Below are positions 33,190-39,383 of a stretch of DNA of 64,000 nt, in pieces. Each line of letters begins with the position of its first letter. Positions within the stretch are counted from its first letter, which is position 1. Position numbers and translations under genes: made by a program. The notes under the pieces are model-generated. The model had not been told where the DNA came from. It saw nothing but the letters and a program-made list of their open reading frames with translations, and made no database searches. Source of the DNA: Paratinospora sagittata (lineage: Eukaryota > Streptophyta > Magnoliopsida > Ranunculales > Menispermaceae); contig CM069594.1 of the NCBI GenBank assembly GCA_035771175.1, forward strand, positions 44,505,534 to 44,569,533, written 5' to 3'.

Positions 33190-34110
33190 GAGAAGATACA
33201 ATTGTGTTGGGAAAAGGCTTAGTTGAAATGAGTTGAGTAAGATACAAATGTGCATGTGCATTTGCCCGTGGGGTATCAGCATCTTACAATTCCACTAATT
33301 CCCACACCACCTTAGGTGGGACACTAAGGTAACACTCGAGCTAAAGAACAGTCGCCCAGCCCGCAAACAAACTTTTAAAAAAAAATTAGAGTTTAATTTC
33401 AGAAAACAATAAAAACAACAGAAAATTTGTTTTTCTTGTTTCTTTCACAAAATTTAAAGTTTAAGATAATTTAAAAACAGTTTTAAAAAAAAAAAATTGA
33501 GAACACCCCAACCAAACAAATTAAAAATCGTGTTTTTAAAAACAGAATAATGTTCTAAAACCCAATGCCAAAAGAGCTCAACTTTTTCCTATTCCTGTTT
33601 TTCCACAAATATAAAAAGTTGCATTGCAAAACTGTTTTTGAGCTCTTCAAGTCCAACCCAACCAAACACTTATCCACATAACCTTCGTTTAAAAAAAAAA
33701 AACAAAAAAAAAAATTCCGCAGTACGACTTAAATTGTAGATCAGCGCAGCTACGCAAAAGAGATTAACTTTACTGCAAGCAGAAGAAGAGATTGAGATGG
33801 TAAGCCTAGAATTGATTCAACAAATACAACTGCTTCCACACTTGTTACGCATTTGGCAATTCGAAAGACACAAACTTTTATCTGAAATTCACCTAAAAAG
33901 TAATTAACAAGAAATGAAATCAATTTAAGCGTACCCGGCTTCTAACAGTAACGGAGTTCCGGACCACTTGGCACGAAGCGAAACCTGGACATTCTTCGAT
34001 TGAAGATTTGCTGTAGAAACCAAAAAATTTGCAGAGAAAGTTATAAATAAGAGCAGGATCAAGAAGCAGCCAGTGGAAACTCGACGAAATCCGAAACGGA
34101 GATCCATCAT
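4985..34110 (-). CDS. UGGT (EBS1): UDP-glucose:glycoprotein glucosyltransferase, N-terminal part (exons 1-9)
   Basis: This ER-lumen enzyme recognises misfolded N-glycoproteins and re-adds glucose to their glycans so that they rebind calnexin/calreticulin. Nine minus-strand exons are seen: 33935-34110, 28683-29126, 28403-28556, 21089-21260, 18750-18823, 17430-17526, 17207-17319, 16434-16549 and 4985-5042. All have GT donors and AG acceptors, and their phases match exactly, giving about 468 residues with no stop. Residues 1-32 form a signal peptide. Recognisable plant UGGT stretches follow: [105 protein letters not shown] and [13 protein letters not shown]. These cover the N-terminal thioredoxin-like sensor region. 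The family is about 1,600 residues long, so the catalytic GT domain should lie beyond the left edge; exon 10 was not found in 1-4984. Assignment is by recalled family sequence, not a search. Confidence 0.93.
5043..6523. other. Intronic AT-rich sequence (UGGT intron 8, 3' part)
   Basis: This lies between UGGT exon 9 and the tail of the L1 element. It contains a short (TG)n run near 5927. No coding sequence or complete element is recognised. Confidence 0.45.
6524..7880 (-). mobile_element. L1-type LINE, 3' half with poly(A) tail
   Basis: Minus-strand translation in shifting frames gives typical plant L1 ORF2 C-terminal sequence: [18 protein letters not shown], then [21 protein letters not shown], then a zf-RVT-like domain ([18 protein letters not shown]) near 6945-7010. 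The element ends in an A tail, seen as T on plus at 6524-6539. Frameshifts show it is dead. It is the 3' continuation of the LINE pieces at 13889-13955 and 14884-15385; a viral block interrupts them. Confidence 0.85.
7880..8700 (-). pseudogene. Caulimovirid Pol: aspartic protease and N-terminal reverse transcriptase, truncated
   Basis: Minus-strand translation of about 8350-8630 gives a protease-like region with [10 protein letters not shown], matching the conserved caulimovirid protease C-terminal part. After a frameshifted linker, about 7880-8040 gives [20 protein letters not shown] and [16 protein letters not shown], the start of a caulimovirid reverse transcriptase. The catalytic YxDD part of RT and the whole RNase H are absent, because the reading runs directly into LINE sequence at about 7880. 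Several stops and frameshifts are present. Family by motif recognition; subfamily not determined. Confidence 0.8.
8737..9729 (-). pseudogene. Caulimovirid coat protein, 330-codon open frame
   Basis: Capsid protein of the embedded pararetrovirus. It has a long helical body (residues about 20-150), a very basic stretch (about 180-230, many Lys-Lys-Lys), a zinc-knuckle site near 232-247, and an acidic Asp/Glu/Ser-rich tail (about 275-320). This basic-knuckle-acidic order is typical of caulimovirus capsids. The knuckle has Cys234, His242 and Cys247, but position 237, expected Cys, is Arg. The open frame starts internally: coat-like coding continues upstream in another frame (about 9730-9790) beyond a frameshift, so the true N-terminus is broken. 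It lies between the VAP-like segment and Pol on the same strand, as in the virus. Confidence 0.82.
9790..10300 (-). pseudogene. VAP-like coiled-coil segment upstream of coat protein
   Basis: Minus-strand translation shows a heptad-rich stretch ([20 protein letters not shown]) just upstream of the coat gene. In caulimovirids this position is held by the short, coiled-coil virion-associated protein. Several stops interrupt it. The assignment rests on position and coiled-coil character only. Confidence 0.5.
10335..11674 (+). pseudogene. Caulimovirid viroplasmin / translational transactivator (TAV), broken
   Basis: The N-terminal part (10360-10620) carries the viroplasmin fold signature [13 protein letters not shown] followed by [17 protein letters not shown]. 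This is the RNase H-like caulimovirus inclusion-body domain, known in the family for forming viroplasms and allowing reinitiation on polycistronic RNA. The middle and C-terminal parts continue in other frames (10617-10850, 10861-11148, about 11170-11400, 11434-11674) and end in an acidic tail. A one-base frameshift near 10360, another near 10617 and later stops disable it. Total span of about 1.33 kb fits a TAV of roughly 440 residues. Before the hAT-like insertion the frame ended just after the duplicated target site, so the present last codons are transposon sequence. Confidence 0.82.
11672..12588. mobile_element. hAT-like non-autonomous element, copy 1 (917 bp)
   Basis: The ends are CAAGG... 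and ...CCTTG, with perfect 8-bp duplications GGAAGGAT at 11664-11671 and 12589-12596. The termini are rich in TTCGA-type repeats. No transposase is encoded. The element sits at the stop codon of the viral TAV gene, so it inserted after the virus. It is nearly identical to the copy at 13956-14871, in opposite orientation. Confidence 0.85.
12892..12900 (+). promoter_or_regulatory. TATA box of pararetroviral promoter
   Basis: TATAAATAG, the only strong TATA box in the viral intergenic region. Transcription would start near 12925 and run rightward, antisense to UGGT. Confidence 0.6.
13174..13386 (-). mobile_element. Short L1 3'-end fragment inside the viral leader
   Basis: Positions about 13290-13385 match the 3' region of the L1 at 6640-6730 (shared blocks around ccctcaaccaatccccca and gcttactggcactaaccc). 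A T-rich stretch at 13180-13190 is the inverse of a poly(A) tail. Imperfect flanks aaatatagtcc and aaatataatacc may be the target duplication. Confidence 0.6.
13684..13695 (+). promoter_or_regulatory. tRNA-Met primer-binding site of the pararetrovirus
   Basis: TGGTATCAGAGC is complementary to the 3' end of plant initiator tRNA-Met and primes minus-strand DNA synthesis in caulimovirids and many LTR retrotransposons. Its place downstream of a TAV gene and leader favours the viral origin. Confidence 0.75.
13889..13955 (-). mobile_element. L1 LINE fragment between virus and hAT copy 2
   Basis: Minus-strand translation gives [21 protein letters not shown], the L1 ORF2 region just after the reverse transcriptase. 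It continues directly the FWD(P) codons on the other side of the hAT copy at 13956-14871. Confidence 0.8.
13956..14871. mobile_element. hAT-like non-autonomous element, copy 2 (916 bp, inverted)
   Basis: Near-identical to copy 1 but reversed, with the same CAAGG/CCTTG ends. The flanks are GGATCCCAA (left) and GGATCATCCCAA (right), a target duplication altered by a 3-bp duplication. The LINE reading frame continues on both sides (SFWD and DPVTQT), which independently fixes the borders. Confidence 0.85.
14884..15385 (-). mobile_element. L1 LINE, reverse transcriptase part, 5'-truncated
   Basis: Minus-strand translation gives RT motifs: [40 protein letters not shown], the catalytic [10 protein letters not shown], and [14 protein letters not shown]. 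It has frameshifts and stops. The 5' border is about 15385, where similarity ends. Together with 13889-13955 and 6524-7880 it forms one LINE running leftward, split by the virus and the hAT copy. Confidence 0.85.
15380..15602. mobile_element. Possible MITE next to the LINE 5' end
   Basis: The left end ggtgtttggtaactctac and the inverse of the right end, gggtctgttgggtaattc, are similar, as in hAT-type MITEs. No clean target duplication is visible. Confidence 0.35.
15603..16433. other. Intronic sequence (UGGT intron 8, 5' part)
   Basis: No coding sequence is recognised. It contains a 92-bp tandem duplication (16034-16217) and a poly(A) run at about 16377-16394. Confidence 0.5.
16034..16217 (+). 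repeat. 92-bp tandem duplication
   Basis: Two adjacent copies (16034-16125 and 16126-16217) starting catgctattaatttatt and ending agcttcatgg, with only a few mismatches. Confidence 0.9.
16434..16549 (-). CDS. UGGT: UGGT exon 8
   Basis: A 116-nt exon encoding [20 protein letters not shown], then [18 protein letters not shown]. It ends AT, completed to ATG (Met) by the first G of exon 9. The donor is GTAAGA. The following intron is about 11.4 kb. Confidence 0.92.
17207..17319 (-). CDS. UGGT: UGGT exon 7
   Basis: A 113-nt exon encoding [20 protein letters not shown], then [18 protein letters not shown]. This is one of the most conserved blocks of plant UGGT. The acceptor is TTCTTGCAG and the donor GTATCA. 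Confidence 0.93.
17430..17526 (-). CDS. UGGT: UGGT exon 6
   Basis: A 97-nt exon encoding [20 protein letters not shown] and DTLEVWELK. The acceptor is CATGAGCAG. Its last G joins exon 7 to make an Asp codon. Confidence 0.92.
17813..18431 (+). mobile_element. RTE-type LINE, 3' end fragment
   Basis: Plus-strand translation gives [39 protein letters not shown] and similar C-terminal RTE sequence in shifting frames. It ends in a GAGTT/GTTGA short repeat (18413-18431), typical of RTE 3' ends. It lies in UGGT intron 5, antisense to the gene. Confidence 0.75.
18750..18823 (-). CDS. UGGT: UGGT exon 5
   Basis: A 74-nt micro-exon encoding [19 protein letters not shown] and IFSKIL. The acceptor is AATTGCAG and the donor GTTGGT. 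Phase 1 entry and phase 0 exit fit exons 4 and 6. Confidence 0.92.
19312..19531 (-). mobile_element. Probable SINE on minus strand containing a 40-base poly-G/C tract
   Basis: Read on minus: a tRNA-like head (gtgatggcttggaacgtgcc, then a B-box-like taagttcaaaacc), then a long C run, a unique body and an A-rich tail (ataaaaaaaagaaaaaac). Boundaries and target duplication are unsure. Confidence 0.5.
19434..19473 (+). repeat. 40-base G homopolymer
   Basis: Forty consecutive G inside the minus-strand SINE at 19312-19531. The length may not be exact in an assembly. Confidence 0.9.
19532..21088. other. Intronic sequence (UGGT intron 4)
   Basis: No gene or complete element is recognised. A poly(A) run is at about 20140-20157. 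Confidence 0.45.
21089..21260 (-). CDS. UGGT: UGGT exon 4
   Basis: A 172-nt exon encoding [16 protein letters not shown], then [20 protein letters not shown]. It lies 7.1 kb from exon 3. The acceptor is GCTTGTAG and the donor GTTAGA. It contains no long ATG-initiated reading frame and was found by reading the family motif. Confidence 0.92.
21669..22283. mobile_element. Palindromic minisatellite element (~615 bp)
   Basis: The ends are inverted repeats GTAATACCCTGTATTTCAC and GTGGAATACAGGGTATTAC, followed inward by a ~37-base poly(A)/poly(T) pair and a shared tttactatttgaaattttt block. The core (21755-22190) holds 22 copies of a ~20-bp unit centred on the palindrome GAACGTTC. Five face one way, then the orientation flips at about 21880. 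Flanks AACTTCT at 21662-21668 and 22284-22290 look like a 7- to 8-bp target duplication. The long repeat-derived open frames are not genes. The unit also occurs in the gypsy LTR at 58873-58932. Confidence 0.8.
22291..22790. other. Intronic sequence (UGGT intron 3)
   Basis: No coding or transposon structure is recognised. Confidence 0.45.
22790..23060 (-). mobile_element. L1 3'-end fragment
   Basis: On minus it matches the same 3' region as the L1 at 6640-6850: shared actcactaaactgataaccc and tactggcactagcccaatg blocks, and a later acttgggtggaagg counterpart. No tail or duplication is resolved. Confidence 0.6.
23640..24605 (+). mobile_element. L1-type LINE, 3' fragment
   Basis: Plus-strand translation in broken frames gives [14 protein letters not shown], a zf-RVT-like histidine/cysteine stretch near 24110-24160, then [20 protein letters not shown], the usual L1 C-terminus. 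The 3' UTR ends gtaaaattctcgtttcttctc like the neighbouring copies. Confidence 0.7.
24990..25941 (+). mobile_element. L1-type LINE, 3' end with poly(A)
   Basis: Plus-strand frames give [18 protein letters not shown], then a zf-RVT-like [20 protein letters not shown] and [20 protein letters not shown]. The element ends in an A run at 25929-25941. Frameshifts make it defective. It lies in UGGT intron 3. Confidence 0.8.
25942..27480. other. Intronic AT-rich sequence (UGGT intron 3)
   Basis: Nothing recognisable beyond short poly(A) runs. Confidence 0.45.
27490..28110 (+). mobile_element. Degenerate RTE-type LINE 3' fragment
   Basis: About 27690-27860 follows the same order as the RTE piece at 17960-18130 (tataagactattattcggca, a tatggaatagaatgct block, then gttaagataaatgtcaggtaaaac). 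It is strongly decayed. Confidence 0.55.
28403..28556 (-). CDS. UGGT: UGGT exon 3
   Basis: A 154-nt exon encoding the [16 protein letters not shown] region and [16 protein letters not shown]. The acceptor is TTGGCAG and the donor a consensus GTAAGT. Confidence 0.92.
28683..29126 (-). CDS. UGGT: UGGT exon 2
   Basis: The 444-nt exon begins [18 protein letters not shown], and includes [20 protein letters not shown] and [20 protein letters not shown]. The acceptor is TTAACAG and the donor GTTGTA. Reading continues open past the donor into the intron, which can mislead gene callers; family comparison places the splice at STSSG. Confidence 0.92.
29250..29763 (+). mobile_element. L1-type LINE, 3' end with poly(A)
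   Basis: Plus-strand translation gives [20 protein letters not shown] followed by [11 protein letters not shown], the L1 C-terminal region, then a 3' UTR and an A run at 29755-29763. It lies in UGGT intron 1, antisense to the gene. Confidence 0.75.
30573..31136 (+). mobile_element. L1 3' fragment inserted in RTE
   Basis: Plus-strand frames give [11 protein letters not shown] and a [17 protein letters not shown] stretch, L1-like. Flanks ttaatagaacctacaat (about 30555) and ttaatagaacttataat (about 31139) match at 15 of 17 positions and look like the target duplication. An A-rich end is at about 31119-31125. Confidence 0.65.
31380..31854 (+). mobile_element. L1 3' end with poly(A)
   Basis: Translation gives [20 protein letters not shown] and later [15 protein letters not shown], the L1 zf-RVT and C-terminal region. 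It ends in an A run at 31839-31854. Confidence 0.75.
31906..32300 (+). mobile_element. L1 3' end fragment
   Basis: Translation gives [18 protein letters not shown] with an upstream CCLC, the zf-RVT region, then a 3' UTR with a C run at 32210-32223 and a short A-rich end near 32290. Confidence 0.7.
32301..33934. other. Intronic sequence (UGGT intron 1) with a poly(A)-tailed retroposon remnant
   Basis: 33160-33360 read on minus ends in a long A run (T on plus, 33164-33189) preceded by a ctcaactcatttcaactaag block, and may be a SINE or LINE 3' end. The rest shows short A/T runs and possible MITE ends (ggcatgtttggtt near 32826), but nothing firm. Confidence 0.4.
33935..34110 (-). CDS. UGGT: UGGT exon 1: signal peptide and start of mature protein
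   Basis: The exon starts at ATG 34110; a second ATG follows directly, so initiation could be one codon later. It encodes a basic stretch, then a hydrophobic signal core ([17 protein letters not shown]), then the family motif ending LLLEAG. The donor is GTACGC. The exon ends in phase 2 (GG), completed by the T that opens exon 2. Confidence 0.92.
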
Positions 34111-34455
34111 CGTCTTCTATATATAACGCTGCAAATCTCAATGTTCCTATGGAAGCATCGGTTGTTCTTCAAAGGTGCGGAAGATCTTCTAGGGTTTATA
34201 GATTTGCTAGGCTCTTAAATAAGTTCTCGGCTGGTGCTTTCGAAATCGATCTGCCGAGAAATGTGCAGAGTAAGAGAGTTCGAGTTCTATTAGGCCCTTC
34301 TTAGAAGGGCATTTTGGTCAGTTAATTGTGTTTTGAGGGTATTTTGGGCCTTTTGTGCATGATGTCAGCAAAGTAAGAGCCGCGCGTGACCTTAGTGTCT
34401 GATGATTAGAAGGAACGAGACAATTGGTAAAATACCGAAAAACCCTATTCTCTAG
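34111..34455 (-). promoter_or_regulatory. Probable UGGT 5' UTR and proximal promoter
   Basis: About 345 bp lies between the UGGT start codon and the end of an upstream MULE. On the minus strand there is an AT-rich TTATTTAAG near 34218, a weak TATA candidate, and a GGCCCAAAA motif near 34350 of the kind common in plant housekeeping promoters. No start site can be fixed from sequence. Confidence 0.35.
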
Positions 34456-35709
34456 GGGCTTTAGACATAATTACCATTTAAAAATAAAATAATTTCATAA
34501 ATACCGTTCACATACAAATAATAATTCATTTGCCTTATTTTATTGTTCATAGCACAGTCAGCGCGCCAAACAAGCGCTACATGGGTACAGAGGTGGCAGT
34601 TTTTACAAGGAAGACGTCGTCTTCCCTTCAAACTTTCTTTTTTTTAAGTGAAGGAAATGCATCTTTTCGAAAGACGTCTTCCCTTCCTTCAAAATTTATT
34701 TATTTTTAATGAAAGGCGACTTTTCAAAAGACGTCTTCCCTTAAATGTTATGCTCTTATCCCATGCGTCTTTCAATTTATATGCAAACTGGATTTTTTTT
34801 TTTACGATAAGGTGTGTTTCCGCTATACTGTTGGGTGAGGAACGTATTGTCGACGACCATCTTATATCCTTAGGTGCGATTTGTTCCAAGGGAAGAAGAT
34901 TTTCTTGTTGGGCGGACGAGGATGAGGTCGAGGCGCAGGAGAAAAACCCCAATCATTCTCTTCTTCCTGCTAAGGTACGCTCTTTGGTTGTTATTCAAAA
35001 TACTGATGGTGTTTCTTCTCCCCCCTCATGCCCACATCCTCCTCTCTCTCCTTTAAACCACGTTCCCACATCCTCCTCTCTTTATCTGTTAATAGCGATT
35101 TCTTGCTTGGATTGGAAGAATTATAATGAGGTTATCTAGATGTGCTGGAAGTGACTGATTGGCTGTTGCCGGATTACAGGTTACGTATACACTGCATGGA
35201 TATACAGCTGCTATTGCTACTAGTATCATTTCTACTTAATTTTGTTCTGTTTTTTTGTGTTTTTCTTTTCTATACAGAGTGAAACATGTTTTCTGTTGTA
35301 TCTGGATTGAACTAGATGACAAGTTTAAGTTATTGATTTTATTTTATTTTATTCATTTTCCAGTGAAATTGTAAGCTCTTTTTTGCTTTTTTTTGTTGGT
35401 TTTGAGTTGTTGTAGTTTTTCAGCTGGCTTTCTGCAGTTGTGGTTTACACTACTAGTTTGCATATAAATTGAAGGGAATGCGTCTTTTGAAAAGATGTAT
35501 TCTCTTCACTCTTAAAAAAAAATTGAAAGGAAGTCTCTTTTTCAAAGACGTCTTCCTTGTAAAAAATGTCACATTCGCGCTCACGTGGCGCTTGTTTGGC
35601 ACGCTGACTGTGCTATAAACAGTAAAGTAAGGCAAATAAGTCATTATTTGTGTGTGAATGACATTTGTAAAATTATTTTATTTTTGAAGGGTAATCATGT
35701 CAAAAGCCC
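34456..35709. mobile_element. Non-autonomous MULE (1,254 bp) upstream of UGGT
   Basis: Terminal inverted repeats of about 240 bp start gggctttagacataattacc on the left and gggcttttgacatgattacc on the right (inverted), and include GACGTC-rich blocks at 34605-34735 and 35550. Flanks ATTCTCTAG (34447-34455) and ATTCTTTAG (35710-35718) are a 9-bp duplication with one mismatch. The interior (about 34830-35130) has an open stretch of unknown origin, possibly captured host sequence. The termini resemble the element at 3827-4505. Confidence 0.85.
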
Positions 35710-36013
35710 ATTCTTTAGGTCATAATACTTTTGATTATTTTTTTTAAGGGATTAACTGCTTTTGAATTAGATTTTAAAATTAGATAAAATAAATACGTTA
35801 TTTTTTAAAATTATTTTTAAATTTTCAACTCATCAACTATTTACTCACAAAATAATATAAAAGTGTAAAAGATATATTTATTACTTAAAAAATAGATGCT
35901 ACTAATCAATACACAAAAAATATAGTATACAATAAAAATAAATAAACAAAAAAATTGAAAAACTTTTTTTTCAAAATATAATAATAAACAAAAAATTAAC
36001 ATCAAAAAGTAAA

Positions 36014-37410
36014 TGTCACACCCCGCCCGGACGCGCCTAAACCGGCATAACACTCACGGGCGAGGCGCGAATGCATTATAACAATAATCGAGTGCGCAAG
36101 AACACAATTGAGTACAAATCTAATTATATTAATTTCAGAATGTATTTTTATACAGAATATGATTGAGGGAACATCCTCCCAAAATCTCTCTTTAATTAAT
36201 AAAGGTTACAAAATGTGGGCCTAAAAACCTCCACCCAGTCGACCCTAATCTCCTGAAAAAAATTGGATAACAACGGGGTGAGTTATTGCCCAGTGGATAA
36301 AATAGTTCGTGAATATAACAATTAATAAATGAAACTTTATAATCAAATATCACATAAGCACAACAAACATCATAAACAGTACAACATGTATTTATGCATG
36401 ACACCGTCTCGTAATGGTTCCATAATTGTACGACGCCGTTCACGTACAGATGTTCATCCCCAGATAAACTCGGGTTCTCATTGTACGTCCCTCCCCAAGG
36501 TCGTCGTCCTGGATACCTGGGTTCTTATTATATGTCTATCTCGAGGGAAATATCAAGAATAATGAGCATTGCTTCTAACTATTTTGTGAATCATAAACCA
36601 CTTACGTACCTAGGTGGTGCTTATGTATGATGTCGATGCATGAGCAGGTCCGGTCTTTACTAACATTAGACATGATTTGGCAACTTCTGGTGATTCTTAT
36701 CAAGTTAGTATCACCACGTATAAGGTTAGGATGTTCAGTATCACTTGTACAAGCTGATAGCTTTCAAATAAAACCAACCAGATCAGTCTCCAATTTGAGA
36801 GGTGTGACACGAGGTTTACTTAAGTACTAATCGTTTAGAGTAGCACGCTGCCTCCCGTTCACTATTTAAAGTTAGTGAGGACAAGACAATGTCTGATTGA
36901 GTCAGATTGACCACTAATTCGACATAGTAACAGTGTAATACATGAACTCCAAATATACAGGCGTAAGTATGACAGGTATGAACATTATACGCAATAATGC
37001 AGTGTAAATGAATAGTAGACATAATGATAAATGAATGTAAACTTTAATAAAAGTTATAAGACACGCAAAAATATGTTTCGTTCCCTGCCTTCAGATAATA
37101 ACTCCTTCTAGAACTGGCGCCTTCCCCAGAGTAGAAGAGAGTCTCAAAGAGAGAAGAGAAAAACTCAAGGAGAGTAAGAGAGAGAGATAAATCACAAAGA
37201 GAGCAAGTGATTTGGTATGAAAATAACCAAAGGGGGGGCTTCTTTTAGCCAGAAAGGTGCTCGAAGTTCAATTTTTATTATTTTTTATAAATCACAAAGG
37301 GAGCAAGTGATTTGATATGAAAATAACCAAAGGGGGGGCTTCTTATAGCCAGAAAGGTGCTCGAAGTTCAATTTTTATTTTTATTATTTTTTTGTAAAAG
37401 TGTAAAAAAA
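36014..37410 (-). mobile_element. Ty3/gypsy solo LTR, related to the LTR at 57536
   Basis: It begins TGTCACACCCCGCCCGG and follows the LTR at 57536-58972 over most of its length (shared gcgcctaaaccggc, acaaaatgtgggcc, and a cttcagataa block near 37090). The right end near 37390-37410 is decayed. No internal domain is attached. Confidence 0.75.
37187..37386 (+). repeat. 100-bp tandem duplication inside the solo LTR
   Basis: Two copies (37187-37286 and 37287-37386) of a unit starting ataaatcacaaag, with a few substitutions. Confidence 0.9.
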
Positions 37411-37731
37411 AAAATGCGCAAACACTCTACCGCAGCGCACTTACGGAGAGGAGGGGACTTTTTCTCTGCAACCTCTCCTCTTTGCTGCAATGCGTGGCAG
37501 TGACAAAGAGAATCTCCTCTCTGCCTCGTTGGGAGTGAGAATCCCTATTTTTATTTTATTTTTAATTTTTTGGAGTTAAAATTTTTTACCTGCAATGAAG
37601 GTGGGGAAGAAGAGCGAAGGAGACACAGAGATAAGAGAGTCGTGGAAGAGAAGAGAAAGAGTTTAGAAAAGAAGAGAATTGTTGGGAGAATGAGGGCAAT
37701 TTGGGATTTTTGAAAAGAAATTTACTTTTTT

Positions 37732-37953
37732 TTTTACGGCTCTTCCATTACCCGCAATAGAGGTTTAGCCTCTAAAAAAAAAGCCAAAATTTTTCACTTT
37801 TTAAAATAAAGATTTAACCTCTAATTTTGCTAAACATCTATTTGTTTTAGAGGTTTTAAAATCTTAACCAAACACTCTATTTCTACAAAACTGTATTAGA
37901 ATCAGGGATTTGGTAAAAGAGTGAAAAGAAATAGAGTTGCCAAATGAGCCGTA
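37732..37953. mobile_element. Possible MITE
   Basis: Short inverted termini ttacggctc and gagccgtaa bound an AT-rich 220-bp stretch. The target duplication is not clear. Confidence 0.4.
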
Positions 37954-37964
37954 AGTTTGATTTT

Positions 37965-38629
37965 TGCAATTCCGTTCTTTCCCTTTGAAATCCTAAACGA
38001 AGAAAACAAGTGTTTTCTTTGACGCTTGGGGTTTTACCCTAAGTGGCAGAGTCGATCCTCTCACTCTCCCTTGCTACTACTCCTGCACCATAACTCCTTA
38101 GCTCTTTGCATTATTTTCTCGTTGTTGCTCACCGTTTCTCGCCACTTCTTGTTATTTCCATGTCACTTCTTACTGTCACTTCCTCGGTTGATACTACTTC
38201 TTTGTCGTTGACTGTGCATTATTCTCTGCTCTTCGCCCCTGTCTTGGTATGTTTGTCTCCATCGCTGATTTTCTTCTCAGTTAGGGATGTCGTCGTTCGG
38301 AGTATGGTAGAGGAGATGTTCTAAGTTTTTTGTGTTTTCTTTTATGTGAATAAAATGACATAATCCTCACATCTTGGGTAAGAGTGTTCATTTTTGTTGC
38401 GAGGGCAAACCTGCTTGTTGTGTGGGCTTTTTGGCCTCTTATTGCGAGGGTTTTTTGCCTTCTTGTTGTTGGTCTGTTCATTGGGTTGAGCCTCATGCAC
38501 ATTACTGATCTATTGTACAAGGTTTCATGTTGTCCCTACATTGCACTTGTAATTGTCACTTATTTGTTGGCAGGTTGTTTTCCAGCCATGGAATGATATT
38601 GCAATGAAATTTCATCTTTAACCAAAAAA
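37965..38629 (+). mobile_element. Poly(A)-tailed retroposon with 12-bp target duplication
   Basis: Perfect AAGTTTGATTTT copies lie at 37953-37964 and 38630-38641. The insert ends tttcatctttaacc followed by an A run (38624-38631). It could be a heavily truncated LINE 3' region or a processed transcript; no known domain is seen. Confidence 0.6.
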
Positions 38630-39383
38630 AAGTTTGATTTTCGTGTATGAATCAAACTTCTCAATTGTTGACAGCTAAGGCATAGGTAAATTAAAAGAGC
38701 AACTAAATTGACCCCATTTATAGACTATCTGCACCCCACTCATTAGCAGAACCCCACCCTAACCTACATACCCTTTTCCCACCCTAGCCAAAAAACCTAT
38801 AATCCCTAATCTACCCTCCCTCATCGTACCCTACCCCCAAGAACGCCAAAATTCCTTCAAAACCCTTCTCTTTTCATCTTCTTCTCCACCATTTCTTCTT
38901 TTCCAAAACTCTTCCAAACCCTAGCCTTTAACTTCAAAGCCCACCATTTCCATCTTCTGATCTTAGTTGGAAGAATATTGGAGCTAGGGGAGCATTGTTT
39001 GGATCCCATTTGGAGCAAATATCTACTTGTTGTCTTCGAAGATTTTGCAACCTTCGATCCTTTAAATCGGTAAGAAATGCATGTTTTAAAGTTTTTTATT
39101 TTTTATTTTTTATGCACCTTTTTCATGAAATGGAGTATTTTTGGGTGTGTTTTGTGTGGAAAATGGACAAGAATGAAGCTCATCACCATTGATGAGGTCG
39201 TCCACACAGGGTCGACGTGTACAAGACAGGGTCGGCTCTTCGTGACCGACCCTAATATGTATAGGTTAGCACTTAGTGGCCGACCTTACTCTATACAGGT
39301 CGGCCACTAAGAGCCAACCCTGAAATGTAAATTATTTTTGTATTTTTTTTAAATACCGACTAACCATTGGTTTGTGTACATAT

